Notes under the pieces: model-generated
The model's database searches: none
What the model saw: the letters and a program-made list of their open reading frames with translations, nothing else
Told to the model about the DNA's origin: nothing
NCBI GenBank assembly: GCA_958415525.1
Contig: CATYZE010000029.1
Coordinates: forward strand, 1-30,640
Source of the DNA: an uncultured Collinsella sp.
GTDB taxonomy: Bacteria; Actinomycetota; Coriobacteriia; Coriobacteriales; Coriobacteriaceae
Direction of reading: 5' to 3'
DNA: 30,640 bases
Position numbers and translations under genes: made by a program
In this document: one piece after another, positions 23,621-30,640 of the stretch
How positions within the stretch are numbered: position 1 is the stretch's first letter
How the letters are laid out: each line of letters starts with the position of its first letter

Positions 23621-26005
23621 CTACAGCGTCATGTTCGGATCGGCATCGACGTCGAACGGCGAGATTTCACCTCGGTCGAATTTACGGCGGGCGACCTCCG
23701 CAATCATGGCTGCGTTATCGGTACAGGCAGACAAGGGCGGCACCGTTACGCGGATCCCCTGACGCCCAAGCTTCTTGATCATCATCTCGCGCAGATGCGG
23801 GTTGGCCGAGACGCCGCCACCGATGCAGTATTCCTTGCATCCGGTAGCGTGCAGTGCGTTTTTGGCCTTCTTGTACTGCACGTCAAAGACAGCTGCCTCA
23901 AACGAAGCCGCCAGATCGGGCAGGTGAATCGTGCGCCCGGCCTTGGTCTCCTGCTCGATGTAGAGCGTCACCGCCGTCTTGAGGCCCGAAAGCGAGAAGC
24001 GATAGTCCCCCCTGCTGTTAAGCGCGCGAGGAAAATCAATCGCGCGGGGATTACCCGTCTCGGCCAGCTTGGAGATGATGGGGCCACCGGGATAGCCCAG
24101 ACCCAACGCCTTGGCTACCTTGTCGAAGGCCTCGCCCACAGCATCGTCGAGTGTCTCACCAAGTACCTCGTAGTCGCCCCATGCCTTGACGTGCACGAGC
24201 ATGGTATGACCGCCCGAGACGAGCGTGAAGATAAACGGCGGCCTGAGATCGGGCTGCGCCAACAGGTTGGCGAACAGATGGCCCTCCAGATGGTTGACGC
24301 ACACGAGCGGCTTGCCGGCGGCATAGGCAAAGCCCTTGGCGAAGGCGACGCCCACTACCAGAGCACCCACCAGGCCCGGACCCTGTGTCACGCCAACAGC
24401 GGCGAGTTCGCTCGGCGCGATGGCTCCACCCTCAAGACCAAGCGATGCTGCGGCATCCTCGAGCGCTGCATCCACGACACTCACAATCACCTCAACGTGT
24501 TTGCGCGAGGCGATCTCGGGCACCACGCCGCCAAAGCGGGCGTGAAAATCAATCTGTGTCGACACCTGGTTGGCCAGCATATTGCCATCCGCATCGATAA
24601 TCGCCACGGCCGTCTCGTCGCAGGAGCTCTCGATAGCGAGCACTAGGCGGCGGCGCTCAATTTCGGCACGCTCCCCCTCGGAGCGCCTAGGCGCAGGCAG
24701 CGGCCATACGCGCTGCTCGGCTGCCGTCGGCTCGGGCGAGGCGTTATCGACCGGAAGCACCAGGGGCAGCGGAGCCGTCATGACGATGGCATCCTTGCCG
24801 GCACCATAGTAGCCGCGGCGCCGTCCTGCCTCGGTAAAGCCCAGAGCGTTATAAAGCGCGATCGCTCCCTCGTTGCCATCCTCGACCTCGAGCGAAGCCG
24901 TGGTGCAGCCGAGCATCTGGGCATCATAGCTCACATGCGACAGCAGCTTGCGGGCAATGCCCTCACGGCGATGTGCCGGGTCGACGGCGACATCCAGAAT
25001 CTGCACATCGCCGTCCACGACCATACCGCCGGCAAGGCCCAGCAGCTTGCCGTCGTCGTGTGCTACCCACCAACTACGCGGCGCAGCGACGTCCTCGCCC
25101 AGTTCGGACAGGAACATGCCCGGCGTCCACGCCTCGTGTCCGGCACCTTCAAAGCAGGCAGCCTCCAGCGCGCTCGCGCCCTCGGCATCCGCCGCGCCCA
25201 TGGGACGGAACTGCAGATGACGACCGGCGAGCTCATCGGCAACGCCCGTAATTTCGCTCTGCGCACTCTCGGCAAGACCAAGACGCTTGCGCTCGTTTTC
25301 CTCGGCATCCGAAAGGCGCGTGTAAATCGGCAGGACGCGGGCCGGATCACCGTCACCCGCAGCGTGCGCGAGCAGCAAGCCCTCGCCCGAAGGCCACCAC
25401 AGGTCGTGCTCCACGCAGCGGGCGGCCTCGTCCTCACCCAGCAGCTTGCCATAGCGCACGAGACCGTCACCGGTCAGCTGAACCTGGTCCCAGTCCGCTG
25501 CTTGGCGCCACTCATCGAGCGCCACGGCGGCCTTGACCACGTGCTCGCGCTCAAATTGACGCTCGGGACCATCATCGACCAGCATATACAGCGCCGGATA
25601 TACCTCACCGCGCATAGCATCGGCCAAGATACCAAGCTTGCCGCGCACGCCAGCCTTCCACGCCGTCCAAGCGCAAGCATCGAGCGTCGACACGCCCAGC
25701 AGCGGAACATTGGCACCACGCGCGAGGCCCTTGGCAGTGGAGATGCCGATGCGCACACCCGTAAACGACCCCGGGCCGCGGCCGACCACGTAGCAACCAA
25801 CATCGCTGCGATCCAGACCGGCTTGGGCCAACACGCCATCAACGGTATTCACGAGCTCAACGTTGGCGTGACGGCGACACATGTGGTCGCCACTCACGAG
25901 CTTCGTCTCGCCCGTCTGCCCATCAATCCAGCTTGCCGCGCAGGCAAGCATGTCGGTCGAGGTATCGAGCGCCACCACCAGCGCGTTGTCGTTATGCAAA
26001 CTCAT
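23621..26005 (-). CDS. tsaD: TsaB-RimI-TsaD triple fusion (tRNA t6A synthesis and N-acetyltransferase)
   Basis: A 794-aa protein joins three normally separate proteins. Residues ~8-240 are TsaB, the dimerisation partner (GRGPGSFTGVRIG at 75-87). Residues ~262-411 are a RimI-type GNAT acetyltransferase with the acetyl-CoA loop HRREGIARKLL (345-355) and YNALGF. After a ~40-residue linker, residues 453-794 are TsaD, the threonylcarbamoyl transferase: SSCDET, SRKHVEVI, metal ligands in NHLEGH (571-576), SGGHTML and CTDNAAM. TsaD with TsaB and TsaE makes t6A at position 37 of ANN-decoding tRNAs. RimI acetylates ribosomal protein S18 N-termini. ATG 26005 lies inside the 3' end of tsaE (14-bp overlap), which couples translation. 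All key motifs are intact. Confidence 0.94.
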   Translation of the reverse strand: MSLHNDNALVVALDTSTDMLACAASWIDGQTGETKLVSGDHMCRRHANVELVNTVDGVLAQAGLDRSDVGCYVVGRGPGSFTGVRIGISTAKGLARGANVPLLGVSTLDACAWTAWKAGVRGKLGILADAMRGEVYPALYMLVDDGPERQFEREHVVKAAVALDEWRQAADWDQVQLTGDGLVRYGKLLGEDEAARCVEHDLWWPSGEGLLLAHAAGDGDPARVLPIYTRLSDAEENERKRLGLAESAQSEITGVADELAGRHLQFRPMGAADAEGASALEAACFEGAGHEAWTPGMFLSELGEDVAAPRSWWVAHDDGKLLGLAGGMVVDGDVQILDVAVDPAHRREGIARKLLSHVSYDAQMLGCTTASLEVEDGNEGAIALYNALGFTEAGRRRGYYGAGKDAIVMTAPLPLVLPVDNASPEPTAAEQRVWPLPAPRRSEGERAEIERRRLVLAIESSCDETAVAIIDADGNMLANQVSTQIDFHARFGGVVPEIASRKHVEVIVSVVDAALEDAAASLGLEGGAIAPSELAAVGVTQGPGLVGALVVGVAFAKGFAYAAGKPLVCVNHLEGHLFANLLAQPDLRPPFIFTLVSGGHTMLVHVKAWGDYEVLGETLDDAVGEAFDKVAKALGLGYPGGPIISKLAETGNPRAIDFPRALNSRGDYRFSLSGLKTAVTLYIEQETKAGRTIHLPDLAASFEAAVFDVQYKKAKNALHATGCKEYCIGGGVSANPHLREMMIKKLGRQGIRVTVPPLSACTDNAAMIAEVARRKFDRGEISPFDVDADPNMTL

Positions 26006-26498
26006 CTTGTACAGCCTTATCAATCAAATGGAAAAGCTCCATTGCGCGGTCACCGTGCGCCTCGAGCGTTATCGTTCGCACATCGCTGTCGCCCTCATCA
26101 CGCTTGAGCGTCACCGAAAGATACTCATCCGTCAGCTCGTCCTGGAATTGTTCGCCCCATTCCAGCAGGCAAGCACCCTCATAGCCCAGCACATCGAAAA
26201 TGCCCGTATCCTCGAGCTCATAGGCATGCTCCAGGCGGTATAGATCAAAGTGAAACAGCGGAATACGACCTTGATCGTGAACGGCCATGAGCGCGAACGT
26301 AGGGCTCGTAACCATATGCCCATCGCCCAGCCCGCGCGAGACGCCCTTGGTAAAGTGAGTTTTGCCCACTCCCAGGCCACCAGTCAGGATGAGCACATCG
26401 CCGTCCTCAAGGCACGGTGCAATTAGCTCGCCAAAGTACTCCGTATCGGCAGCGCAAGTCGTTTTGTAAGTACCTACCCCCAGGCGCTCCAGGGACAT
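25992..26498 (-). CDS. tsaE: tRNA t6A synthesis ATPase TsaE
   Basis: Small ATPase that drives turnover of the TsaB-TsaD complex in t6A formation. It has 168 aa with Walker A GGLGVGKT (40-47), the switch-like SPTFALM, HFDLYRLE and the LLEWGEQF segment typical of TsaE. The start follows a GGAG site. Its 3' end overlaps the TsaB-RimI-TsaD start, so the whole t6A machinery except TsaC is made from adjacent frames. Confidence 0.94.
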   Translation of the reverse strand: MSLERLGVGTYKTTCAADTEYFGELIAPCLEDGDVLILTGGLGVGKTHFTKGVSRGLGDGHMVTSPTFALMAVHDQGRIPLFHFDLYRLEHAYELEDTGIFDVLGYEGACLLEWGEQFQDELTDEYLSVTLKRDEGDSDVRTITLEAHGDRAMELFHLIDKAVQDEFA

Positions 26499-26510
26499 AT
26501 ATGCTCCTTA

Positions 26511-27131
26511 TTATTCCGAGGCGTCCTCTGGTGCGGGATGTCGCTCCAGATAGTCGCCCAGCATCTTAAAGTCTTCCTCCAGCAGCTCCTGCCACGCCGG
26601 ATTGCGTAGCGCTGCTGCCGGATGGAACGTGGGCATTACTACAAAATGCCCCATCTGGTGGAACCTGCCGCGCAGCTTAGTAATGCCGATCTCGGTCTTA
26701 AGCACAAAGTGCGTCGCGGGATTGCCGAGCGTTACGATGATATCGGGCCAGATGCTTCGAATCTGCTCACGCAAAAACGGCGAGCAAGCCAGCACTTCCT
26801 CGGGACGCGGATTGCGGTTTCCCGGCGGGCGGCACTTAAGCACGTTGGCAATGTAGACGTCTTCGCGTTTGAGCCCCGCCAGCGACAAAATGCCGTTGAG
26901 GTCCTCGCCTGCCGCCCCCACAAAGGGCTCGCCCTGCAAATCCTCATTGCGGCCCGGCGCCTCGCCAATAAACATCACGCGAGCGTGGGGGTTTCCCACG
27001 CCAAATACGATGTTATGGCGCGACTGGTAAAGCTGGCAAAGGTGACAATCGCCCAGAACGGCCTCGATCTCCTCGAGTGCGACCTCACGCGGCGCCTGAT
27101 GGCTATGGCCGGGGATGTGCATGACGCCCAT
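26511..27131 (-). CDS. Type-4 (family 4) uracil-DNA glycosylase, Fe-S
   Basis: Removes uracil from DNA to start base-excision repair. It has 206 aa. Four cysteines for a 4Fe-4S cluster are at 29, 32 (CHLC), 100 (VLKCRPPGNRNP) and 116 (CSPF). The active-site motifs are GEAPGRNEDLQGEPFVG and the distal TFHPAAALRNP. I chose the ATG at 27131, which has GGAG six bases upstream and lies 8 bp after the alr stop; a 16-codon longer frame would overlap alr. It is 12 bp before tsaE in the same operon. Confidence 0.93.
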   Translation of the reverse strand: MGVMHIPGHSHQAPREVALEEIEAVLGDCHLCQLYQSRHNIVFGVGNPHARVMFIGEAPGRNEDLQGEPFVGAAGEDLNGILSLAGLKREDVYIANVLKCRPPGNRNPRPEEVLACSPFLREQIRSIWPDIIVTLGNPATHFVLKTEIGITKLRGRFHQMGHFVVMPTFHPAAALRNPAWQELLEEDFKMLGDYLERHPAPEDASE

Positions 27132-27139
27132 AGCGACTC

Positions 27140-28285
27140 CTACACGTAGACCTTGTCGAGACGCATACCAAAGCCGCAAGCGACCTCGTAGTTAATCGTG
27201 CCGCGTAGGCGCGCCATCTCGTCCATGGTAATCTCGGCATCTCCATCGCGGCCGACAATGATCATCTCGTCACCATACTCGGCCTCGGGAATCTCATGCG
27301 CCGGGTTGGACTGAATGGCGACCATAAACTGGTCCATGCAGATATTGCCAACCTGATGCACGCGCTCGCCGCGATACAGCACATCCATACGATTGGAAAG
27401 CGTACGCGATAGGCCATCGGCATAACCGATCGGCAGCGTGCAGATCTGAACGCGCGTACGCGGTACGCGGTAGGTAAAACCGTAGCCCACGCCCTCGCCC
27501 ATCGCAGGGTGTGCCACGCGCGTCACGCGCGCATGGACGCTCATAACGGGATCAAGCTGCATCACGCGGCCACTCAGCTCGCACGGCTGCATGCCATACA
27601 AGCCGACGCCGGCGCGAATCATATCAAAATGCATCGAGGGGTCGAGCATCGAGGACGGCGTGTTGGCGCAGTGCACGATACCGCACTCAAAGCCCGCATC
27701 CTTAATGGCCTGAACGGCCTCGGTAAAGCGCTGACACTGCAGTTTGTAGTCCCAGCCCGAAGGTTCATCGGCCGTGGCGAAGTGCGTAAATACGCCGTCG
27801 CACTGAATACCGCGATGGAAATTAATACCGCGGACAAAGTCGAGCACCTGCGTGTAATGTACGCCAATGCGGTTCATGCCCGTCTCGATGGCGAGATGAT
27901 ACTTGCCCACCTTGCCCGCCGCGACGGCACATTCGCCATACGCAAGAGCAAAGTCAGACGTATAGACCGAGGGCATGATATCAAACTCGAGCAACGTCGG
28001 AATGGCCTCGATAGGCGGCTCGCTTAGGATGAGGATGGGTTTCGTAATCCCGCCCTGTCGGAGCTCAACGCCCTCGTTAACCGTCGCCACGGCAAACATG
28101 TCGGCACCGGCCGAATACATGATCTTGGCGCACTCAACAGCTCCATGACCATAAGCATCGGCCTTGACCACGCAGCACAGGCGCTGACTCGGATTCAACA
28201 AGTTCTTATAGGCCCTCGTGTTGCGACGGAGCGCCCCGCGGTCGATCTCGACCCAGGACCAGCGCGTCAAATCGGCTTTATTCAT
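27140..28285 (-). CDS. alr: Alanine racemase
   Basis: PLP enzyme converting L-alanine to D-alanine for peptidoglycan, cytoplasmic, 381 aa. The PLP lysine is Lys41 in VVKADAYGHG. ETGMNRIG, ANTPSSML and the catalytic Tyr region GVGYGFTYR follow, and the C-terminal barrel has GNICMDQFMV. The ATG is two bases after the stop of the NAD(P)HX-repair gene, so the two are co-translated. The order acpS, NAD(P)HX repair, alr, tsaE, tsaB, rimI, tsaD is widespread in Actinobacteria. Confidence 0.96.
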   Translation of the reverse strand: MNKADLTRWSWVEIDRGALRRNTRAYKNLLNPSQRLCCVVKADAYGHGAVECAKIMYSAGADMFAVATVNEGVELRQGGITKPILILSEPPIEAIPTLLEFDIMPSVYTSDFALAYGECAVAAGKVGKYHLAIETGMNRIGVHYTQVLDFVRGINFHRGIQCDGVFTHFATADEPSGWDYKLQCQRFTEAVQAIKDAGFECGIVHCANTPSSMLDPSMHFDMIRAGVGLYGMQPCELSGRVMQLDPVMSVHARVTRVAHPAMGEGVGYGFTYRVPRTRVQICTLPIGYADGLSRTLSNRMDVLYRGERVHQVGNICMDQFMVAIQSNPAHEIPEAEYGDEMIIVGRDGDAEITMDEMARLRGTINYEVACGFGMRLDKVYV

Positions 28286-28287
28286 GA

Positions 28288-29904
28288 TTAGTCATCCGAC
28301 CCTTCGTCCATGATTCCCAGATCTTCGAGCGCATCCTTTGCCGCCAGCTCCATGGCAGGACCGATCAAGTCGATAAGATCGGTTGCGATAACGCTCTTCT
28401 CACCATACTCCGTCGCCGCGGCAAAACCGGCGTAGCTGTGAAGTGCGACGGCGTACGAATACAGCAACTCCCAACGATCCATCTCGTCGCGCATGGTGGC
28501 AAGCGTGCCGGCCAAAATACCCGCCAGAACATCACCCGAACCGGCAGTTGCCAGAGAAGCCGGACCCGAGAGTGGCAGCAGCACGCGCTCAACACCACAG
28601 ATAGCCGTCGTCGGCCCCTTGGCAATGACCACCAGATTGTCGGAGCCTGCAGCCCAAACAACCTTCTGCGCGGCCGCAATCGCGGTACCAAGGTCGTTCA
28701 CCTCGTCACCGGCAACCAGACGCGAAAGCTCACGATAGTGCGGCGTCATAACCAACGGCTGCTCGCGGCGATACATCTCGGGGTTACTATCAATACCGTC
28801 AATGGCAATCTTAGCAAGGCAGTTGAGTGCATCGGCGTCCAAAATTAGCGGTACATCAAGCTCGAGCAAGCCCGAAACCACCTGCATAGCGCCGGCAGAC
28901 GTCGTCATACCGGGACCGCACAGCACGCAGCTGTACTTCTTTGCGATCTCGCACACCGTCATGCGCGCAGCGGCGCCAAAGGAGCCGCGGGAATCAGACG
29001 GAATAGCAAAGACCGGAATCGAAGGAAGTGCCATGCGAATGAGATTGGCGCAGGCGTCAGGAGCCGCGACTGCCACGTAACCAGCACCCGCGCGAGCTGC
29101 AGACTTGGCCGCCATAATGGCAGCACCAGGATATTGCGCAGATCCGGCGACAATAAGCACAGAGCCACGGGAATACTTATCGATATTCGATGGTAGCGGA
29201 GCAAAGTAATCAACTAAGTCACCGGGCTCGACAATCTCGGCGGCGTGGTCGACATCATCGATGACCTCGTCAAGACGGTCGTAAAGATTGCCGCAGATCA
29301 AATCGCCAGCATACTCAGGACCATCAGCGCTATACAGACCAATCTTGGGCGCAATCATCGTCACCGTGCGCTCGGCACGAATGCAGTCGTCATCAACAAC
29401 GCCCGTCTCGGCATTCAGGCCCGAGGGGACATCAATGGATACGACACAATCGGCGCATTCATTGACCGTAGGAATCCAAATGGAGAACGGCGCACGCAGA
29501 TTCCCGTGGAAACCGGTACCAAAAATGGCATCGACAACAACATCGGCCCTATCGATCAAAACCTCGAGTTCATCACGCGAGGGGCCGACGCAAACGTGCA
29601 CATCGCGGCCGGCAGTACGACGAGCAACATGACGTGCCAGAGCAGCAGGAATCTCATCCGGTTCAACCGGAGAAACGATATCCACGTCCACACCCTTATG
29701 GCTCAGGATATCGGCGGCAACCCAACCGTCGCCACCATTATTACCAAAACCGACCAAAACGAGAACCCGATCGGGATTGAGCTTCAAGACCTCGTTAGCG
29801 GCAAACTCACCCGCTAGCTCCATAAGCTCGGCCTTCGAAGTCCCTTCGCGTTCGATGATATCCTCGAGACGAACGACTTCTTCGGTACTCAAAACCGGTT
29901 TCAT
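28288..29904 (-). CDS. nnrD: Bifunctional NAD(P)H-hydrate epimerase / ADP-dependent dehydratase
   Basis: Repairs hydrated NADH and NADPH. Residues ~1-220 are the YjeF-N epimerase (NnrE) with GFGNNGGDGWVAA (about 52-64) and SIDVPSGLNAETG. Residues ~235-525 are the ribokinase-like dehydratase (NnrD), with GSVLIVAGSAQYPGAA, CGPGMTT, LDADALN, TPHYRELSRL and the catalytic GSGDVLAGILAG. The length of 538 aa is normal for the fused form. ATG 29904 directly abuts the acpS stop (TAG-ATG), so expression depends on acpS translation. Confidence 0.95.
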   Translation of the reverse strand: MKPVLSTEEVVRLEDIIEREGTSKAELMELAGEFAANEVLKLNPDRVLVLVGFGNNGGDGWVAADILSHKGVDVDIVSPVEPDEIPAALARHVARRTAGRDVHVCVGPSRDELEVLIDRADVVVDAIFGTGFHGNLRAPFSIWIPTVNECADCVVSIDVPSGLNAETGVVDDDCIRAERTVTMIAPKIGLYSADGPEYAGDLICGNLYDRLDEVIDDVDHAAEIVEPGDLVDYFAPLPSNIDKYSRGSVLIVAGSAQYPGAAIMAAKSAARAGAGYVAVAAPDACANLIRMALPSIPVFAIPSDSRGSFGAAARMTVCEIAKKYSCVLCGPGMTTSAGAMQVVSGLLELDVPLILDADALNCLAKIAIDGIDSNPEMYRREQPLVMTPHYRELSRLVAGDEVNDLGTAIAAAQKVVWAAGSDNLVVIAKGPTTAICGVERVLLPLSGPASLATAGSGDVLAGILAGTLATMRDEMDRWELLYSYAVALHSYAGFAAATEYGEKSVIATDLIDLIGPAMELAAKDALEDLGIMDEGSDD

Positions 29905-30444
29905 CTATGCTCCTAGCGTATCTTGCGAAGCATCGCCCAGGTGCTCCGTCAATGCTGAATTCTGCAGCTGCTCAAGCTCATCTAAAACAGAGCGAGCCTC
30001 TTTAAATGTCTGCGCAACGCGTTTCTTGTTGCTCACTTTTTCTTCCTTAGGCTTAGGTCGAGCATCCTCGGTGATTGCAATGGCATTAGCGACAGCCAAG
30101 TCACCCGTAAGGGTAATAGAAAGAGCGACCTCGACAACACCCAAATCCTGGGCGATTTCGAGAGCACGACCAGAAAGCAGAGCCTTCGGTTTGCCGAGTT
30201 TATCACGCGTTACCGAAACATCCTTGCGACCCACGCCTTGACTAAAACCCGTGCCGAGAGCTTTAAGCACCGCCTCACGCGAGGCAAAGCGGCTCGCATA
30301 GTGAGCAGCGGGACGCGATGATGCATCGCAATACGCACGCTCTTCTTCGGTAAACACACGCCGAGCAAACGACGGCGTCTTTTCAAGAATTGATTTCATG
30401 CGGGAAATCTCGACGATATCAACGCCGATACCAGCTTCAGCCAT
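29905..30444 (-). CDS. acpS: Holo-[acyl-carrier-protein] synthase with C-terminal extension
   Basis: Transfers 4'-phosphopantetheine from CoA to apo-ACP, activating fatty-acid synthesis. It has 179 aa from the ATG used. GIGVDIVEI carries metal-binding Asp9 and FASREAVLKALGTG carries Glu57 (Arg replaces the more usual Lys before it). The canonical domain ends near residue 125. The remaining ~50 residues (KPKEEKVSNKKRVAQTF, then a Leu/Glu/Gln helix) exceed the usual 120-130 aa and look like a helical tail. I chose ATG 30444 because GGAGGTG lies just upstream; an upstream in-frame ATG includes that site. First gene of the six-gene operon. Confidence 0.93.
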   Translation of the reverse strand: MAEAGIGVDIVEISRMKSILEKTPSFARRVFTEEERAYCDASSRPAAHYASRFASREAVLKALGTGFSQGVGRKDVSVTRDKLGKPKALLSGRALEIAQDLGVVEVALSITLTGDLAVANAIAITEDARPKPKEEKVSNKKRVAQTFKEARSVLDELEQLQNSALTEHLGDASQDTLGA

Positions 30445-30473
30445 GTTCACCTCCATATCGCACAGACTAAATT

Positions 30474-30503
30474 ATTGTAGCCCGTTCACAGAAGATGCGA
30501 CAA
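30474..30503 (-). promoter_or_regulatory. Promoter of the acpS-tsaD operon
   Basis: The minus strand reads TTGTCG (30503-30498), an 18-bp spacer and TACAAT (30479-30474), 30 bp before the acpS start. It is the only clear promoter for the six genes down to 23621. Confidence 0.7.
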
Positions 30504-30554
30504 ACGAGGGTTATAAAACACAGCTACTATGTGAGACAAATTGCCCGTAAACGC

Positions 30555-30586
30555 AAAAAAGGGGGAGGCCGCGAGGCCTCCCCCTT
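30555..30586 (-). terminator. Terminator of a minus-strand gene beyond the window
   Basis: AAGGGGGAGGCC (30559-30570) pairs perfectly with GGCCTCCCCCTT (30575-30586) around GCGA. On the minus strand TTTTTT follows. The gene it ends must lie mostly past 30640. The last 54 bases may include its 3' end but the frame is undecidable here. Confidence 0.85.
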
Positions 30587-30640
30587 CTTCAGTTTCGATG
30601 ACGGCTCGGTGCCGTCCACCGGTCAGCGGCGCCCTGGCCT

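Noticed and set aside
23174..24646. A 490-codon plus-strand frame running through the hairpin elements into tsaD
   Set aside because: It starts inside an inverted repeat, crosses both elements and then reads antisense to TsaD. No ribosome site or motif supports it.

Overview
The window looks like a chromosome segment of a high-GC anaerobic actinobacterium of the Coriobacteriia, most likely Collinsella or a close relative. This rests on gene content and protein flavour (a TsaB-RimI-TsaD fusion, CUT1 sugar ABC operon, glycogen and maltodextrin enzymes, Tat-type leaders). It is a judgement from memory, not a database result.

Left part (1-16417), carbohydrate and envelope. A Tat-exported coiled-coil cell-wall hydrolase (minus) is followed by galE, malQ and glgP (plus). 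A convergent gap (6754-7209) carries six copies of a 16-bp motif in strictly alternating orientation with a 39-41 bp period. Next comes a minus-strand sugar ABC operon (binding protein, two permeases, ATPase), then a GntR/UTRA regulator divergent from a PTS EIIC-EIIB protein fused to a HAD phosphatase. Five TTGTTTAAACAA-like sites lie before malQ, the ABC operon, the regulator and the PTS gene, so this may be one regulon. A coherent reading is that alpha-glucosides enter by the ABC or PTS route, the PTS product is dephosphorylated by the attached HAD domain, and MalQ plus GlgP convert free maltose/maltodextrin to glucose and glucose-1-phosphate. A polyprenyl synthetase follows.

Middle (16556-18541). 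A cytoplasmic double peptidoglycan-binding-domain protein is followed by tRNA-Gln(TTG) with its terminator. The next ~950 bp has no gene I can support. It is a pile-up of repeats: tRNA 3'-end fragments in both orientations, a GC-rich direct repeat, a REP-like inverted doublet, a 230-bp AT-rich MITE-like element with 30-bp terminal inverted repeats, half of a dispersed hairpin element, and a long imperfect palindrome.

Right part (18542-30640), all minus strand. A JetD/DUF2220-like TOPRIM protein with a long disordered linker lies downstream of cstA. The cstA leader carries a 22-codon ORF ending in an Ile/Val run, competing stems and an intrinsic terminator, which looks like leader-peptide attenuation. 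Between cstA and the next operon are two elements that share a ~68-nt core but carry different, perfectly self-complementary arms (34 and 44 bp). The operon acpS - nnrE/D - alr - type-4 uracil-DNA glycosylase - tsaE - tsaB/rimI/tsaD has one clear promoter near 30480 and tight or overlapping junctions.

The best candidates for undescribed biology are the core-plus-variable-arm hairpin elements, the cstA attenuator, the PTS-HAD fusion, the JetD-like protein and the 40-bp-period array.
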